Part shown: one piece after another, positions 49,518 through 59,054 of the stretch
Layout of the letters: each line of letters starts with the position of its first letter
How positions within the stretch are numbered: position 1 is the stretch's first letter
Assembly (NCBI GenBank): GCA_977006965.1
Contig: OZ345354.1
Coordinates: 248,001 to 312,000, forward strand
Direction of reading: 5' to 3'
DNA length: 64,000 nucleotides
Source: Phymatolithon calcareum
Lineage: Eukaryota > Rhodophyta > Florideophyceae > Hapalidiales
The notes under the pieces: generated by a model
Told to the model about the DNA's origin: nothing
Seen by the model: only the letters and a program-made list of their open reading frames with translations
Database searches by the model: none
Translations under genes and position numbers: made by a program

Positions 49518-50954
49518 AATGATCAGATGCGGTTCCGGTGCCTTTGCCCGTGTTCTTGGTCACCGACACTTTGTACCGCCGGTAAATCTTGCGCAATGCA
49601 GTACATATATATATCAGTCTTTCCGGTCCCCCGTGTTATTGTATCTTAAGCCCAACAATACGTTTGGAGCTGACAGTCACCCAAAAAACCAGTTTGGCTG
49701 TTCTTATTGGACATCGTGGAATATTATGATCTCGATGAATCTCGCGAATCGATCTATTTGTTATGTCAGACCCAATCCATTACTCGGATTCTGTCATACA
49801 TAGATTAATTTTAGGCCCCCCGTCGCTAGGAGTGCGCAAGGAGGTTTACGGTTAAGTTGGTTTCCATTCGAAGCTCTTCTATGACAGCTTGGGAGACTTG
49901 AGCTTGGCATCAAAGAAAGAGATCCTTTCCATGGCTTAAACTTTTATTGGAACTTCTGGCTGATACTGTAATCGCATGCTACGGAACTCGAGGTGACCTG
50001 TACAGTAACTGCTGTCCGCGATAAGACGACTGTAAGAAACTGTTAAGAGCATTGTTGGATACTTTAACTACGCATTTTCGGCTTTTACGTCCTTTCCACA
50101 GCAGTGGGCCGGCATATAGCGCGCACGACCCATGTGTTGGGTAAGCATCACTACTGGGCGGCTTCGGAGCTGGCGGCTTCCATTTTATCCCCTCCCTAAT
50201 TCTGCGAGATCGAAAGACCTTGCATGTGCCCCCAATGAGAACGCGACTGCAATAACAATAACGCTGTACTTATTCTCGGTTCAAATGGAAACCTTTATGA
50301 CGTTCACTCGTCCGCAGGGCGAAGGCGTCTCCATGAAAAGCAAAAAAGAATTACTTGGGGGCAGACATATTCATTCCTCCCTCTTAGCGCCGACAACCTC
50401 CTAAATTTTTACGTCACCATCGAGCGCATCGTGTTTTTCAAGCAAGGTAGGATATGCGTAGTTCCACGCAACTTACCTCGAATCTAGTTTCATCTTGCTG
50501 AGGTCGAAAAAAGCAGGTGCTCTATGTCTTGATCCTTCGCGAACGAATCCGCTTTCTATTCATAGTTCCTGCTCTGCATGTAGCACAGTGTCTTTGAACG
50601 GAGTGAACATCTCAGAGAACAAAACGATCTCTAGGATTTTCGCCATCGCGCCATCCATATTTCCGAAACCTAAGATCCGGGTTATCAGCGGGAAAAGAGT
50701 AGAACGGACACTAGTGAACCGACGAGCGCGATTTCTTCACATACCGAGCGTTTTGTGACTGTACACTCAATGCCTTCAGTATTATCTCCAGAGGGAGCAA
50801 TTTGGAGTTCGCTTCCTTTGGTCTCCACCAGAACCGAGTGGGAAATGCAAATGAACTTGGGGAATATTGTGGCGAAGAACCTGTTCAAGCTTGAGGATCC
50901 CTTGCTTCCGTCAATAGCACAAGGATGGAAACCATTTAGGATGGTAGTATATTC
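49518..50954. other. Intergenic, no gene recognised
   Basis: About 1.4 kb with frames under 105 codons and no recognisable feature. The segment just upstream of 50955 has faint similarity to the leader of the coiled-coil gene. Confidence 0.4.
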
Positions 50955-51990
50955 ATTTATGTTGAGTATGGCTCACAAGCTTTCAAGCAGCGGCAGAAAG
51001 GGTAGTAGTGCACCGATCTTCTTCCCTGAAATTTGTCTGAGCAACGCACCAGCACTCGATTGAAAAACTGACCGAGCAGCCGAGACTGTTTGGCAAACAG
51101 TGCGCACGCCAAATTTGCACCGGCACGAAAAATAAATACGCCAGATTGGATACGCAGGCTACACTGGCAGCGAAAGAACATTGGTGTCGCTGCCTCAGAA
51201 GGCAGCACAGAGTAAGCACACTCATTGGGGCAAGAAATGCCCCGACGCAGAGCTGACCCACGACTGCATGACCAATGAACTTACCTTTCTCCACGAGGAG
51301 CTGGCTTAAGAAAAGGCTGCGAGAGCTGTGCTTGAAACGAACAAAAGGAATATAACGTCTCTGATGGCCGATCAGAAACGGGAGATAATTACGCTCAGAA
51401 AAGCTGCTGCGTTTCTTTGTGCAGATGTGATATCTACACTGCAGGGATAGAATCAAGCTCTTGTCAGCCTTGAACATGCTTTTTGCCGATTTGATATTGC
51501 TCACCAGGACAACACAAAACAAAACCAGCAGCTCAAGATCGATATGGAAGAAACGGAGAGGGAAAATGAACTCCTCCAGCAGCGCGATCGTGAAATTTTG
51601 CTGACGCGCCCGAAAAACCTCACCGGGCTTGGGAAATCGTTCACCGATCGCCTTTGAATCCACTCGACGCAGGCAGTTCCACTGTTTAAACCCACAATGC
51701 TCACCGTCTGATGTTGCGACGTTCTAAAATTACGCTCACATCTAATCTTGTGCGATTAACCGACGTTTCTGGTTTCAAGCGCGCAAAGGAAGAGGTCGAG
51801 GAAAAGAAGAAAGTTCGAAATGACAAGGAAAGGAAGCGTGCCATCATTGCAAACATTGATTGTCTTTCGGTCAAGACGCTGGAGGATTCGCTATGTATCT
51901 GACGACTTGATGCCGATGGGTTTCGGGAAATGCATCAATTCGTAGATACCCACACAGTTGGGTAGGCCATACCACCGGTTCCGTTAAATC
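50955..51990 (+). pseudogene. Degenerate copy of the coiled-coil gene at 46.4 kb
   Basis: The segment parallels 46349-47380 block by block: ATGGCTCACAAG, the AAATTTGCACC block, ATGCCCCGACGCAGAGCTGACCC, the ACGGGAGATAATTACGCTCAGAA block, and a still-open stretch at 51711-51902 coding SGFKRAKEEVEEKKKVRNDKE and then IIANID. Frameshifts and stops (for example TAA after the GAGGAGCTGGC block near 51306) break the frame. The orientation is the same as the parent, about 4.6 kb away. Confidence 0.85.
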
Positions 51991-52543
51991 AGGCAATTAG
52001 CCTTTCTCAGTGCATGTAAGGCAGGAAGACGATAGGTAGAGGTATATCTATGTCAGAATTAAAGACGAGTCCGTCTTCTCCTTTCGACCTAAGTGCAGTC
52101 ATATAAGACCTGTCTTCAATCCTTCGCTATCACACAGCCTCGACAAGCATGTGAATACATTCCAATTGCAATTTACCCACATTTGTAGTGCATGAACACA
52201 GATTCTTCTAAATCGGGCGCTCTCCGCGGGTGTTGTTGCCACACTACAACTGTCTACCTCCAGAGCTGATATCAACGGCAGAGGTAGTCACTTCTAATGA
52301 CGAGACTCTGAATCAAAGCAACTACTCCCTCACTGAGATCGCACTATTTCAATGACAATTCCTGTGTCTCGCCCCGCACAATACTGCCGAAGATTCCCAC
52401 CAACAGACAGTTTCAGTAGAGTTTGTAGAAAGCTAGGGAATTCCACATGGGGAAATTTTGTACCACATTTTCCACTTGAACATGTGGAATTGAGTAAAAT
52501 TATTCTTTTTATAGAGAATAGAAAATATGGGCGAATCATTAGC
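51991..52543. other. Intergenic, no gene recognised
   Basis: About 550 bases between the pseudogene and the tRNA. Nothing supported. Confidence 0.45.
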
Positions 52544-52631
52544 GCTTCTGTTGTGTAGTCGGTTAGCACGCGAGACTCTGAAGGTTACTTGTGTGCAATC
52601 TCGAAGCCTGGGTTCGAATCCCAGCAGAAGC
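52544..52631 (+). tRNA. tRNA-Gln (anticodon CUG) with a 16-nt intron
   Basis: A full cloverleaf forms. The acceptor GCTTCTG/CAGAAGC pairs perfectly, the D stem GTGT/GCAC includes one G-T pair, the anticodon stem is CGAGA/TCTCG, and the T stem CTGGG/CCCAG closes a TTCGAAT loop. The anticodon CTG is at 52578-52580, decoding CAG (Gln). A 16-nt intron at 52582-52597 sits after position 37, the usual place for eukaryotic nuclear tRNA introns. A T5 run about 12 bases downstream (near 52645) ends RNA polymerase III transcription. A and B boxes lie in the D and T arms. Confidence 0.93.
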
Positions 52632-53466
52632 TCTCTACAGTCTCTTTTTACACGCTAACCGACTGGAACCATCGTGTCCTTTCGCGAGCCTCGAATCCAA
52701 ACTGTTTTTAGCGGACGGTCCCACCCTGACCCACGGTTAACCGTGGTATTGTGGAGACACTCAAGGTTGTGCTGGTCACTTCTGAGCAGTGAATTCCTAG
52801 CTTAGACCTACGAGCAAACCAAGTAAACTCTTGGGAGTCGTTTGGTCAATAGAAATGCGCTCAGCTTGCTCAACCGGAGTGCAGCCTGAAAACCAGGCTA
52901 GCTCACTGAGATACAGGAGCCCTCTCTGTCAACCCTAGGGTGCGGTGGGTGGGACAAGGAAAATGGAGTCGTTGTAAGGCCCTCGGCTCTGTTGCTCCGT
53001 GCCTTCGCCGACTCCTCTCTGGTGCCTGCGTGCACCATTGCTACCTATGATAACTGGGGTGAAACCTTCCGTTTCACCACAGCCTAATTTTTTCCCCGAA
53101 TTAAGCTGGACTTTTCCCAATCTTTGGAAAAATTAACTCTCATGGAATCCGCCGTTCATTATAACTTTCGTACTGTTCGGAGCTGCGCGCGTTGCCTGAA
53201 CGCTCCTCTTGATTACAGCTGTGAGGTCATGAGATCCCCGTCTGGCGAAAACCTGTTTTAATGTGCCAACCGAGCCAAACCAGGATTAAAACTACCTTTA
53301 AACTTGTTGGTCGAATGGAACGATATTGCCCAACCTCGTTGATCACCTTGAAATAAAACTTGTCTCTTTCTTTTGCTCCTTGGCCGACTCTGCTCTGCCT
53401 TCTTATTTTTAAGTCTCCCTAAGTGAATCGAAAAAGATACCTTGGTGACACTATTTCATAAAAGAA
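52632..53466 (+). other. Unassigned region with several local hairpins; possible structured RNA
   Basis: About 830 bases with no coding features. It holds a perfect 16-bp palindrome (CCACGGTTAACCGTGG, 52731-52746), hairpins at GCCTGAAAACCAGGC (near 52886) and GGTGCCTGCGTGCACC (near 53021), and GGTGAAACCTTCCGTTTCACC at 53058-53078 followed by a T6 run. The hairpin density and terminal T-run would fit a polymerase III RNA, but I could not match SRP, RNase P, U3 or snRNA cores. Confidence 0.3.
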
Positions 53467-53502
53467 CTCCTTGCACTCCATGTCGACATGGAATGCAAGG
53501 AG
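53467..53502. repeat. 36-bp near-perfect palindrome
   Basis: Arms of 18 bp with one mismatch meet at GTCGAC without a loop. The left arm reads CTCCTTGCACTCCATGTC. Confidence 0.88.
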
Positions 53503-53510
53503 CTTACAAG

Positions 53511-53546
53511 CATGGCGATTGTGATGCATCCATCACAATCGCCATG
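53511..53546. repeat. 36-bp hairpin with perfect 16-bp stem
   Basis: CATGGCGATTGTGATG, a CATC loop, then the exact reverse complement. It starts 8 bases after the previous palindrome and has the same total length. Confidence 0.9.
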
Positions 53547-53848
53547 TTCGTAACCGTTGAGGATGTGAGCAATTTCTTCATCACACTGTTAGGCAATCAA
53601 GCTCTGGAGCACAAACCTGTGCCAGGTGAATGGTGCTTTCCCCTGCCAGCGTTGCCTTCAAGGCTGCAGGCGCGCGTATCAGTGGCCCACTGTGTGAAGA
53701 GCGGATGTGTCTTCTCGCCAAAAAAACAGGACACCTCGAGCGCACAACATAGTGGCTTCATTTATTGCTATTGACAAAACTCTTCCACTAGCAAAAATAA
53801 TACCTCCATCCTTCCATTCTCCGCAACCGAGTAATCCAAGCCGCGTTT

Positions 53849-56695
53849 TCACTCTCTTCCACTATAGAAAAGCCCCGTCGTACAACTCGTATGCGAAGAA
53901 ACTCTCGAAACCTCTCCCAGAACCTCCACCCTCGACATTCTCTCATTCCCCACCCATTTTCTCACCGCGCACCACACATCCCCATGACAAGGTTCTGCCT
54001 TCTCCACTCTTTTCTCAACTTCCGCAACCTTCCCCTCATCGCCATGCGCGCGTTCAAAAGCGTGCAACACGCCCCACGCATCGCCATTGTCCGCATCAAC
54101 GTCCACGCTCCGCAACAACCAGTTACGCGCCTTTGCAATTTTATGATCGCGCCACAGCAGTTTCCCAGCCTCCAGAATGACATTTGCGTCCCGTCCGCAT
54201 TCACGCACAGCGTCCCCAGTGCGCGCCCTTCGCGATGCGCGCGGCGCCAGTGCCATGGCCACCGCCCACACACGTCCACTTCTAGGGCACTCACGCAGCG
54301 CCCGTGCCAGAAGTGCATCGGCCCCGCTGCTGCCTCCAAGACGCACCTCGAGATACACGCTCTCCCTCCAAAGAAGGTCCACGTCTTCACGTCCCTTGTT
54401 CGTCTGTCTCGCGCGCTCCAATACCGCCCTCGTTCCCGCTGCAGACCCGCCCTGCTCTTCCAGACGCGCGTAGTGGATCCATAGCGGTGCGCAATGTGGG
54501 CACACACTGACTGCTTTCTTATAAACGGCCCTGGCGTCAGGATAGAGCGATAGCAGCGCATCACTCTTTCGCGGTGTGGGAGCAACGTTCGCATCATCAA
54601 TGCCATCTTCCATAATACGTTGCGAGAGCGGTTTCTTGTTCCGCTCGTGCCATTGAGCGAGCATCAGCCACAGTTTTTCCGCCTTGGGGTACTCCGTGAC
54701 GCCTTCATCAAGAAAGGAAAGTTCGGCCTCATCGTTCCGAAGCTGTCTCTCGAGAAGCGCGCTTTTCATCAACACACGCGCAGACGGCGCCTGCCATCTC
54801 GCTTTCTCCAGTAATAGTCGTGCCCGTTGATATTCCTCCTGCTCTGTCTCGACTTTCGCAGCCGCAAGCCATATTGCCTCCGACCCTGGATTTGCCTGCA
54901 AACCAAGATCGAGTCTCTGTCTTGCACCGTCCACATTCCCGCTCCGCCATTCCTCCTTAGCAAGCATGAGCCATAGCACCTCAGCCTTTGCGCAATACTC
55001 CACGGCACGAGCAAGAACGTCTCGCACACGGTCTGCATCTCCACATCGCTGTTCAAACTCTGCACTGCACCGCCACAGATTTTCATTTGCCGGGTAGCGC
55101 TTCGTAAGTTGCTCATATATGGCGCGTGCAACCGATGTGGTTCCGGTACGCTCCGCTGCACCTGCATCTTCAAGCCATACGTCACGACGGTCCATCTCAT
55201 CGACACCTAATGCAATAGCCGCTGATACAATTGCCCGACATGTACCGGGGAACCCGTTACGGTCAGCATTGGCTGCCTCCTCGAGCCACCGATCTCGGTC
55301 GACGACGTCGGTAGCCTCGGAGAGACTGGCCACCGCCTTGCGCATTAGCGTTGACATTGTACCACTTTCAGATCCATGTGTCTGCTCTTCCAAGCGAGCC
55401 GCAGTGACCCAGACAGTGGGTTCTGTCGGAAGGGCTGCACGAGCTCTACTCAGCACTTCACGCGCCCGCTCGTAAGGTTTCAGTTTCGCAAGAGCAAGCC
55501 ACAGTTCCGCATCATCCGGCACACATTCCACGGCACGCGACAGTAGAATGCGAGCACCGCGTGGTTCCTCCAACTCCACTGCCGCGCGCCAGAGTCTCGC
55601 ACTGCTCGGGATAACTTCCAGTGCTTTTCGCAACACACGGCGTTTACGCTTGACTTCCGTTTCCAATGCAGCAGCTTGTAACCAGACCTTTACAGATTTT
55701 GGCACATGGATCACGGCCTGTGCAAGCACCCGCTTAGCATTGTCTGCAGGATACAGACGGGCGGCCTCGAGCCAGACGTCCTCCTCTCTTGGACACTTTT
55801 TGCAACCTTTAGCTGCCAGCGAGCGCGCGACAGACATTCTTCCTGCAACCTCTTCTAGACGTGCAGCGGCGATCCATCCTGGTGCGTGCTTGGGATTTGT
55901 GGTTGTCACAGAGTTGAGCAGTAGGCGCGCTTTCTTAATATCACTTATTTCCGACTCGCTATTGATATGCACGCCGGCCATTTGTGTAAGATAACCTGTC
56001 GGATCCACAGTTGCTCGTCCTGAGACGGCATCACCGGCACGGTCCAGGTTCTGCCCCAGCACAGAAGTGCGACCGGCACCAATGGCGGCGAGGTCCGTCG
56101 CAGTGCCTGCAAGGGCTGGAATGGCCGCTGCAACAGCGGTTTCCTTTCGTGCCTGCTCAAGAAGAGAGTCTGGGGCCGGTGTATATTTTTCAAGTTTTTG
56201 TTTTTTCACAGAATAGTCGCCGATGTCCGGGATGGACGCCCATTCGTCATACGACACGGCGGCAAGTTCGGCTTTCGGACCGGCGAATTGCTGCCCAATT
56301 GTGGGGTTTTCTTCGCGGTAACGCTTGAGATCTGCCGCAACACGCTCTTCGCGTTGCTTGGCACGGCCGGCTTCAACGCGACTTTCGACGGCGGCATAAA
56401 TTTCATCGGCTTCTCGATCCTCATCGTCATATACAGCGTCTGCGAAAAGACCTCTTTCATCATCACCTAGCCCGGCTGAATCACTGTCATCGTCATCTCC
56501 GCGTGCGAGTCGGCGGCGGGCGGCACGGGCAGCGGCGGCTGCAGCTTCTGCGGCTTCGCGACGCTGGTCACCGAGAATTCGGCTTGCGCCCTGACGCACT
56601 GCTGCGGGTCGGACGGCGCTTGCTCGACCGCCGAAAGTACCGTATTTAGGGGGACGGGCGCCCTCTGTTGGTACACTGTATCCGTTCGGATTCAT
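53849..56695 (-). CDS. PRP6: Pre-mRNA processing factor 6 (U5/tri-snRNP HAT-repeat protein)
   Basis: The 948-residue single-exon protein matches PRPF6 in length (about 940 in human). Its N-terminal PRP1 domain has RPPKYGTFGGRAS, the acidic stretch DEDREADEIYAAVESR (the D-x-E-ADxIY hallmark), and NPTIGQQFAGPKAELA. A long array of HAT/TPR repeats from about 230 onward follows (motifs such as ARLEEVAGR, WLEAARL, WLMLAKEEW). PRP6 bridges U5 and U4/U6 in the tri-snRNP before spliceosome activation. The N terminus has an Ala/Arg-rich insertion. Its presence, with the introns found here, shows an active spliceosome in spite of few introns. Confidence 0.95.
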   Translation of the reverse strand: MNPNGYSVPTEGARPPKYGTFGGRASAVRPAAVRQGASRILGDQRREAAEAAAAAARAARRRLARGDDDDSDSAGLGDDERGLFADAVYDDEDREADEIYAAVESRVEAGRAKQREERVAADLKRYREENPTIGQQFAGPKAELAAVSYDEWASIPDIGDYSVKKQKLEKYTPAPDSLLEQARKETAVAAAIPALAGTATDLAAIGAGRTSVLGQNLDRAGDAVSGRATVDPTGYLTQMAGVHINSESEISDIKKARLLLNSVTTTNPKHAPGWIAAARLEEVAGRMSVARSLAAKGCKKCPREEDVWLEAARLYPADNAKRVLAQAVIHVPKSVKVWLQAAALETEVKRKRRVLRKALEVIPSSARLWRAAVELEEPRGARILLSRAVECVPDDAELWLALAKLKPYERAREVLSRARAALPTEPTVWVTAARLEEQTHGSESGTMSTLMRKAVASLSEATDVVDRDRWLEEAANADRNGFPGTCRAIVSAAIALGVDEMDRRDVWLEDAGAAERTGTTSVARAIYEQLTKRYPANENLWRCSAEFEQRCGDADRVRDVLARAVEYCAKAEVLWLMLAKEEWRSGNVDGARQRLDLGLQANPGSEAIWLAAAKVETEQEEYQRARLLLEKARWQAPSARVLMKSALLERQLRNDEAELSFLDEGVTEYPKAEKLWLMLAQWHERNKKPLSQRIMEDGIDDANVAPTPRKSDALLSLYPDARAVYKKAVSVCPHCAPLWIHYARLEEQGGSAAGTRAVLERARQTNKGREDVDLLWRESVYLEVRLGGSSGADALLARALRECPRSGRVWAVAMALAPRASRRARTGDAVRECGRDANVILEAGKLLWRDHKIAKARNWLLRSVDVDADNGDAWGVLHAFERAHGDEGKVAEVEKRVEKAEPCHGDVWCAVRKWVGNERMSRVEVLGEVSRVSSHTSCTTGLFYSGRE

Positions 56696-57181
56696 TGCAT
56701 CGTGGTAGTCAGCAGGCCGGGAGGCGCAAGACCGAAACTGCAGGTGTGTTGGTTAAAGAGTTGGCCCAAGGATGGATCACTGTCCAGCGCATAGGTGGTG
56801 TACACGTGGCAAAGTTGGGGATCACTCTTTTATGGAGAGCCCCGCTATGTAGATTTATTTGCCCTGTTTTTGATTGGACAAATGCAATCTTTTATCAAGA
56901 AAATGCTTAAGACGGGTAGGCTTTTTAAAGAATACCCTTCTTGTGCACTTCATATCCTTGCCCTGAAGAGAAGGTCAATGTAGTAACAAAGGAGAGGTAA
57001 CGCGCAAAGTTATCTCCTCGACGATCACAACTACTGCACAGTACAGTACAGTAGTACAGTAGTTGTGTAAATAAACTACCTACAAATACAAAGTTTACTG
57101 TTACAGACTAAAGATACAAAGCCTACATGTCAGTACTTCCAACATGTCTATTGCTTGACCATGTGACTGTCGACACCAGAC
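56696..57181. other. Intergenic with a small hairpin
   Basis: About 490 bases upstream of PRP6 and downstream of the OHCU decarboxylase. A hairpin with 11-bp arms (CACAACTACTG...CAGTAGTTGTG) lies at 57026-57067 around a CAGTA-rich core. No gene is recognised. Confidence 0.55.
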
Positions 57182-57712
57182 TTATGTCGGTGACTTGGTT
57201 CCCTCATCCTGCAATCGCAGCAGCTTCTCCAATCGAATCTTAGTAATCTTAACCTGTTCCTGCTCTGCAATTTTCACCTCCCTCTTCCTCGAATGCTTCA
57301 ATCTACACCTGAGCGCATCAATAATATCTTGAGCGCTCTTCCCGGACGCCGAAATGAGGAAACTGAATCCAAACTTTTCAAAATACATCTCATCCAATTC
57401 CTTCAACAGATCCTTCACCTCAGGGTCTGCCACCTGCACCGCCGCCAGTTCATTCGTCCTCCACGTCTGCTCTACGTTTCGCGGCGGCGGCAGTCGATCG
57501 CCCACACGCGGATGCGCGGCGTACGCACACATCTTCTCCACGGCAGGAAGCGCAGCCCATGCGGCGTCAACACAGTCGAGAAGATGCGGCAGAGAACGGA
57601 ACGGTCGGAGGCCGCACATGTGCATGGCGAACAGCGGGCTGCCGCAACACATGAGCATCCAGCCGTGCAGGGCATCGGCGCTCGCGGCGTTCAGGGTGTC
57701 CATTGAAGGCAT
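57182..57712 (-). CDS. OHCU (2-oxo-4-hydroxy-4-carboxy-5-ureidoimidazoline) decarboxylase
   Basis: The 176-residue protein starts at an ATG at 57712; a TTG ten codons upstream is not a start. OHCU decarboxylase makes S-allantoin from the product of 5-hydroxyisourate hydrolase in urate breakdown. The catalytic His lies in AAHPRVGD, the acidic residue in the following helix (TNELAAVQ), and the substrate-binding block reads YFEKFGFSFLISASG, with a conserved Arg in RCRLKHSRKREVKIA. The hydroxyl-rich N-terminal helix is present. The C terminus lacks a plain SKL-type peroxisome signal (it ends SPT). In plants the domain is fused to HIU hydrolase; here it stands alone. Confidence 0.88.
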   Translation of the reverse strand: MPSMDTLNAASADALHGWMLMCCGSPLFAMHMCGLRPFRSLPHLLDCVDAAWAALPAVEKMCAYAAHPRVGDRLPPPRNVEQTWRTNELAAVQVADPEVKDLLKELDEMYFEKFGFSFLISASGKSAQDIIDALRCRLKHSRKREVKIAEQEQVKITKIRLEKLLRLQDEGTKSPT

Positions 57713-59054
57713 GGGAAGTAATCCGGCGTTGGAGGGCGACAAGAGGCAGCGATGGACAGTCGGATGTTGCTGCCTTGACGTCGGCGAAAACGAAGATGGA
57801 TTGTGTTGTGTTCGTTACCTGGTGCGTAAAGATGGTGATTGCAATGGCACGTGCCACGAGTATCGGCTTTTGAGGGAAACCAATGAAAATTAGACACATC
57901 TCAAATGTTGAATTCACAACTCATACGAAACCACCCAGCACTTTCTGGTTACTACTGCACTGTACACCTTAGAGAAGCATAACCTACCCTCTTTGCGTTT
58001 GTCCTCCGGTTTGTGCAGTACAGTATCACTTTCTGAATGTCGTTGAGTCCAGAACTTCAAATTTGGACAAAGGCCTTGCTGTACAGTAGGCCTATCCGAG
58101 CCTGTTTTTCAAAAATCAGATGCATAGTATCAAGGCCAGGCAATTACAGCAAAAGTATACACCACCGCCAGGTCCTGGCACCTCCTCATGTAACACAATT
58201 GTGCTTGCGGTGAGTATTGTATCCCTGCCTGCGTATCCAGATACAGTACATATTCAGTCTGAACTGAATATGTACTATATCTGGATACTCAGAAATCTCA
58301 ATATGTCTGGCAGATTGAGATTACAATATCTTTTCAGGTTTTTAAGTAGCTTCACTAAGTCCCCGTTTTTATAGAGGAATTGCTTTAAATTTGTAAACTA
58401 TGATCACCACAGTCGTGATGAACAAAAGGAGCTTCTTTTCCAGTATCTTGAAACTTGAGCAGTTGAGCAAAGCGTTCGAGACTCGAACACGTTCCGTGCT
58501 ATGCCAAAGTCGCAATTCTGCTTCTGCTTTTTTCTTCTTCTACTTTCTCAAAGCTAGCTATCGCCAGTTACTCCCTTATGACTTGATGCGAAACAATGCT
58601 TCTGAACAACTGAATTAATGAAGGACAGTGGATCTCAGAATGAACACTTCTGAGAGTGGCAATACTCTACAGTTGAAAAATGAAAGCATACTCACTCGAG
58701 ACTCTCAAACGGTATGCCGTAGCTCCATACCGCCGAGGGCTTGTCAAGATGCTGTTAACTAAAGCCGAAGGGTAGACCCCATTCCCTAACATCGTCCATC
58801 CCGAAACGAACGAAGTCTTCTGCCACCCTCGGATTCCTTTTCTGAATGCCACGTGGGGGCATCATCATACAGTAACGAGATGCAAGACGGATTTCATACC
58901 CGCGCATCATTCGAATCCACAAAAATATTCACAATTTACCATTCCACCAAACCTCTTCCCTGTCAACCACGCACCTCTACCATCGTCCTGCCACCCCCAT
59001 CGCCCACCATCGCCACCATATCGATTGTGTACCCCATCCATCCCCCATTCCATA
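57713..59054. promoter_or_regulatory. Divergent intergenic (OHCU decarboxylase / MAEA) with palindromes
   Basis: About 1.3 kb between divergent starts, without a recognised gene. It contains the paired palindromes at 58233-58322, and a CAGTACAG-like AT-rich stretch before them. Confidence 0.45.
58233..58288. repeat. 56-bp hairpin with 26-bp stem, one mismatch
   Basis: Left arm GTATCCAGATACAGTACATA and six more bases (58233-58258), loop CTGA, right arm 58263-58288. A second small palindrome follows 5 bases later (58294-58322: AATCTCAAT...ATTGAGATT). Confidence 0.9.

Noticed and set aside
52632-53110. SRP RNA assignment for the hairpin-rich region
   Set aside because: Some G/T-rich words resemble the Alu-domain region, but the helix 8 core motifs could not be found, so no name is given.
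53891-54484. Plus-strand frame of 197 codons within PRP6
   Set aside because: It is an antisense shadow of the HAT-repeat coding region.
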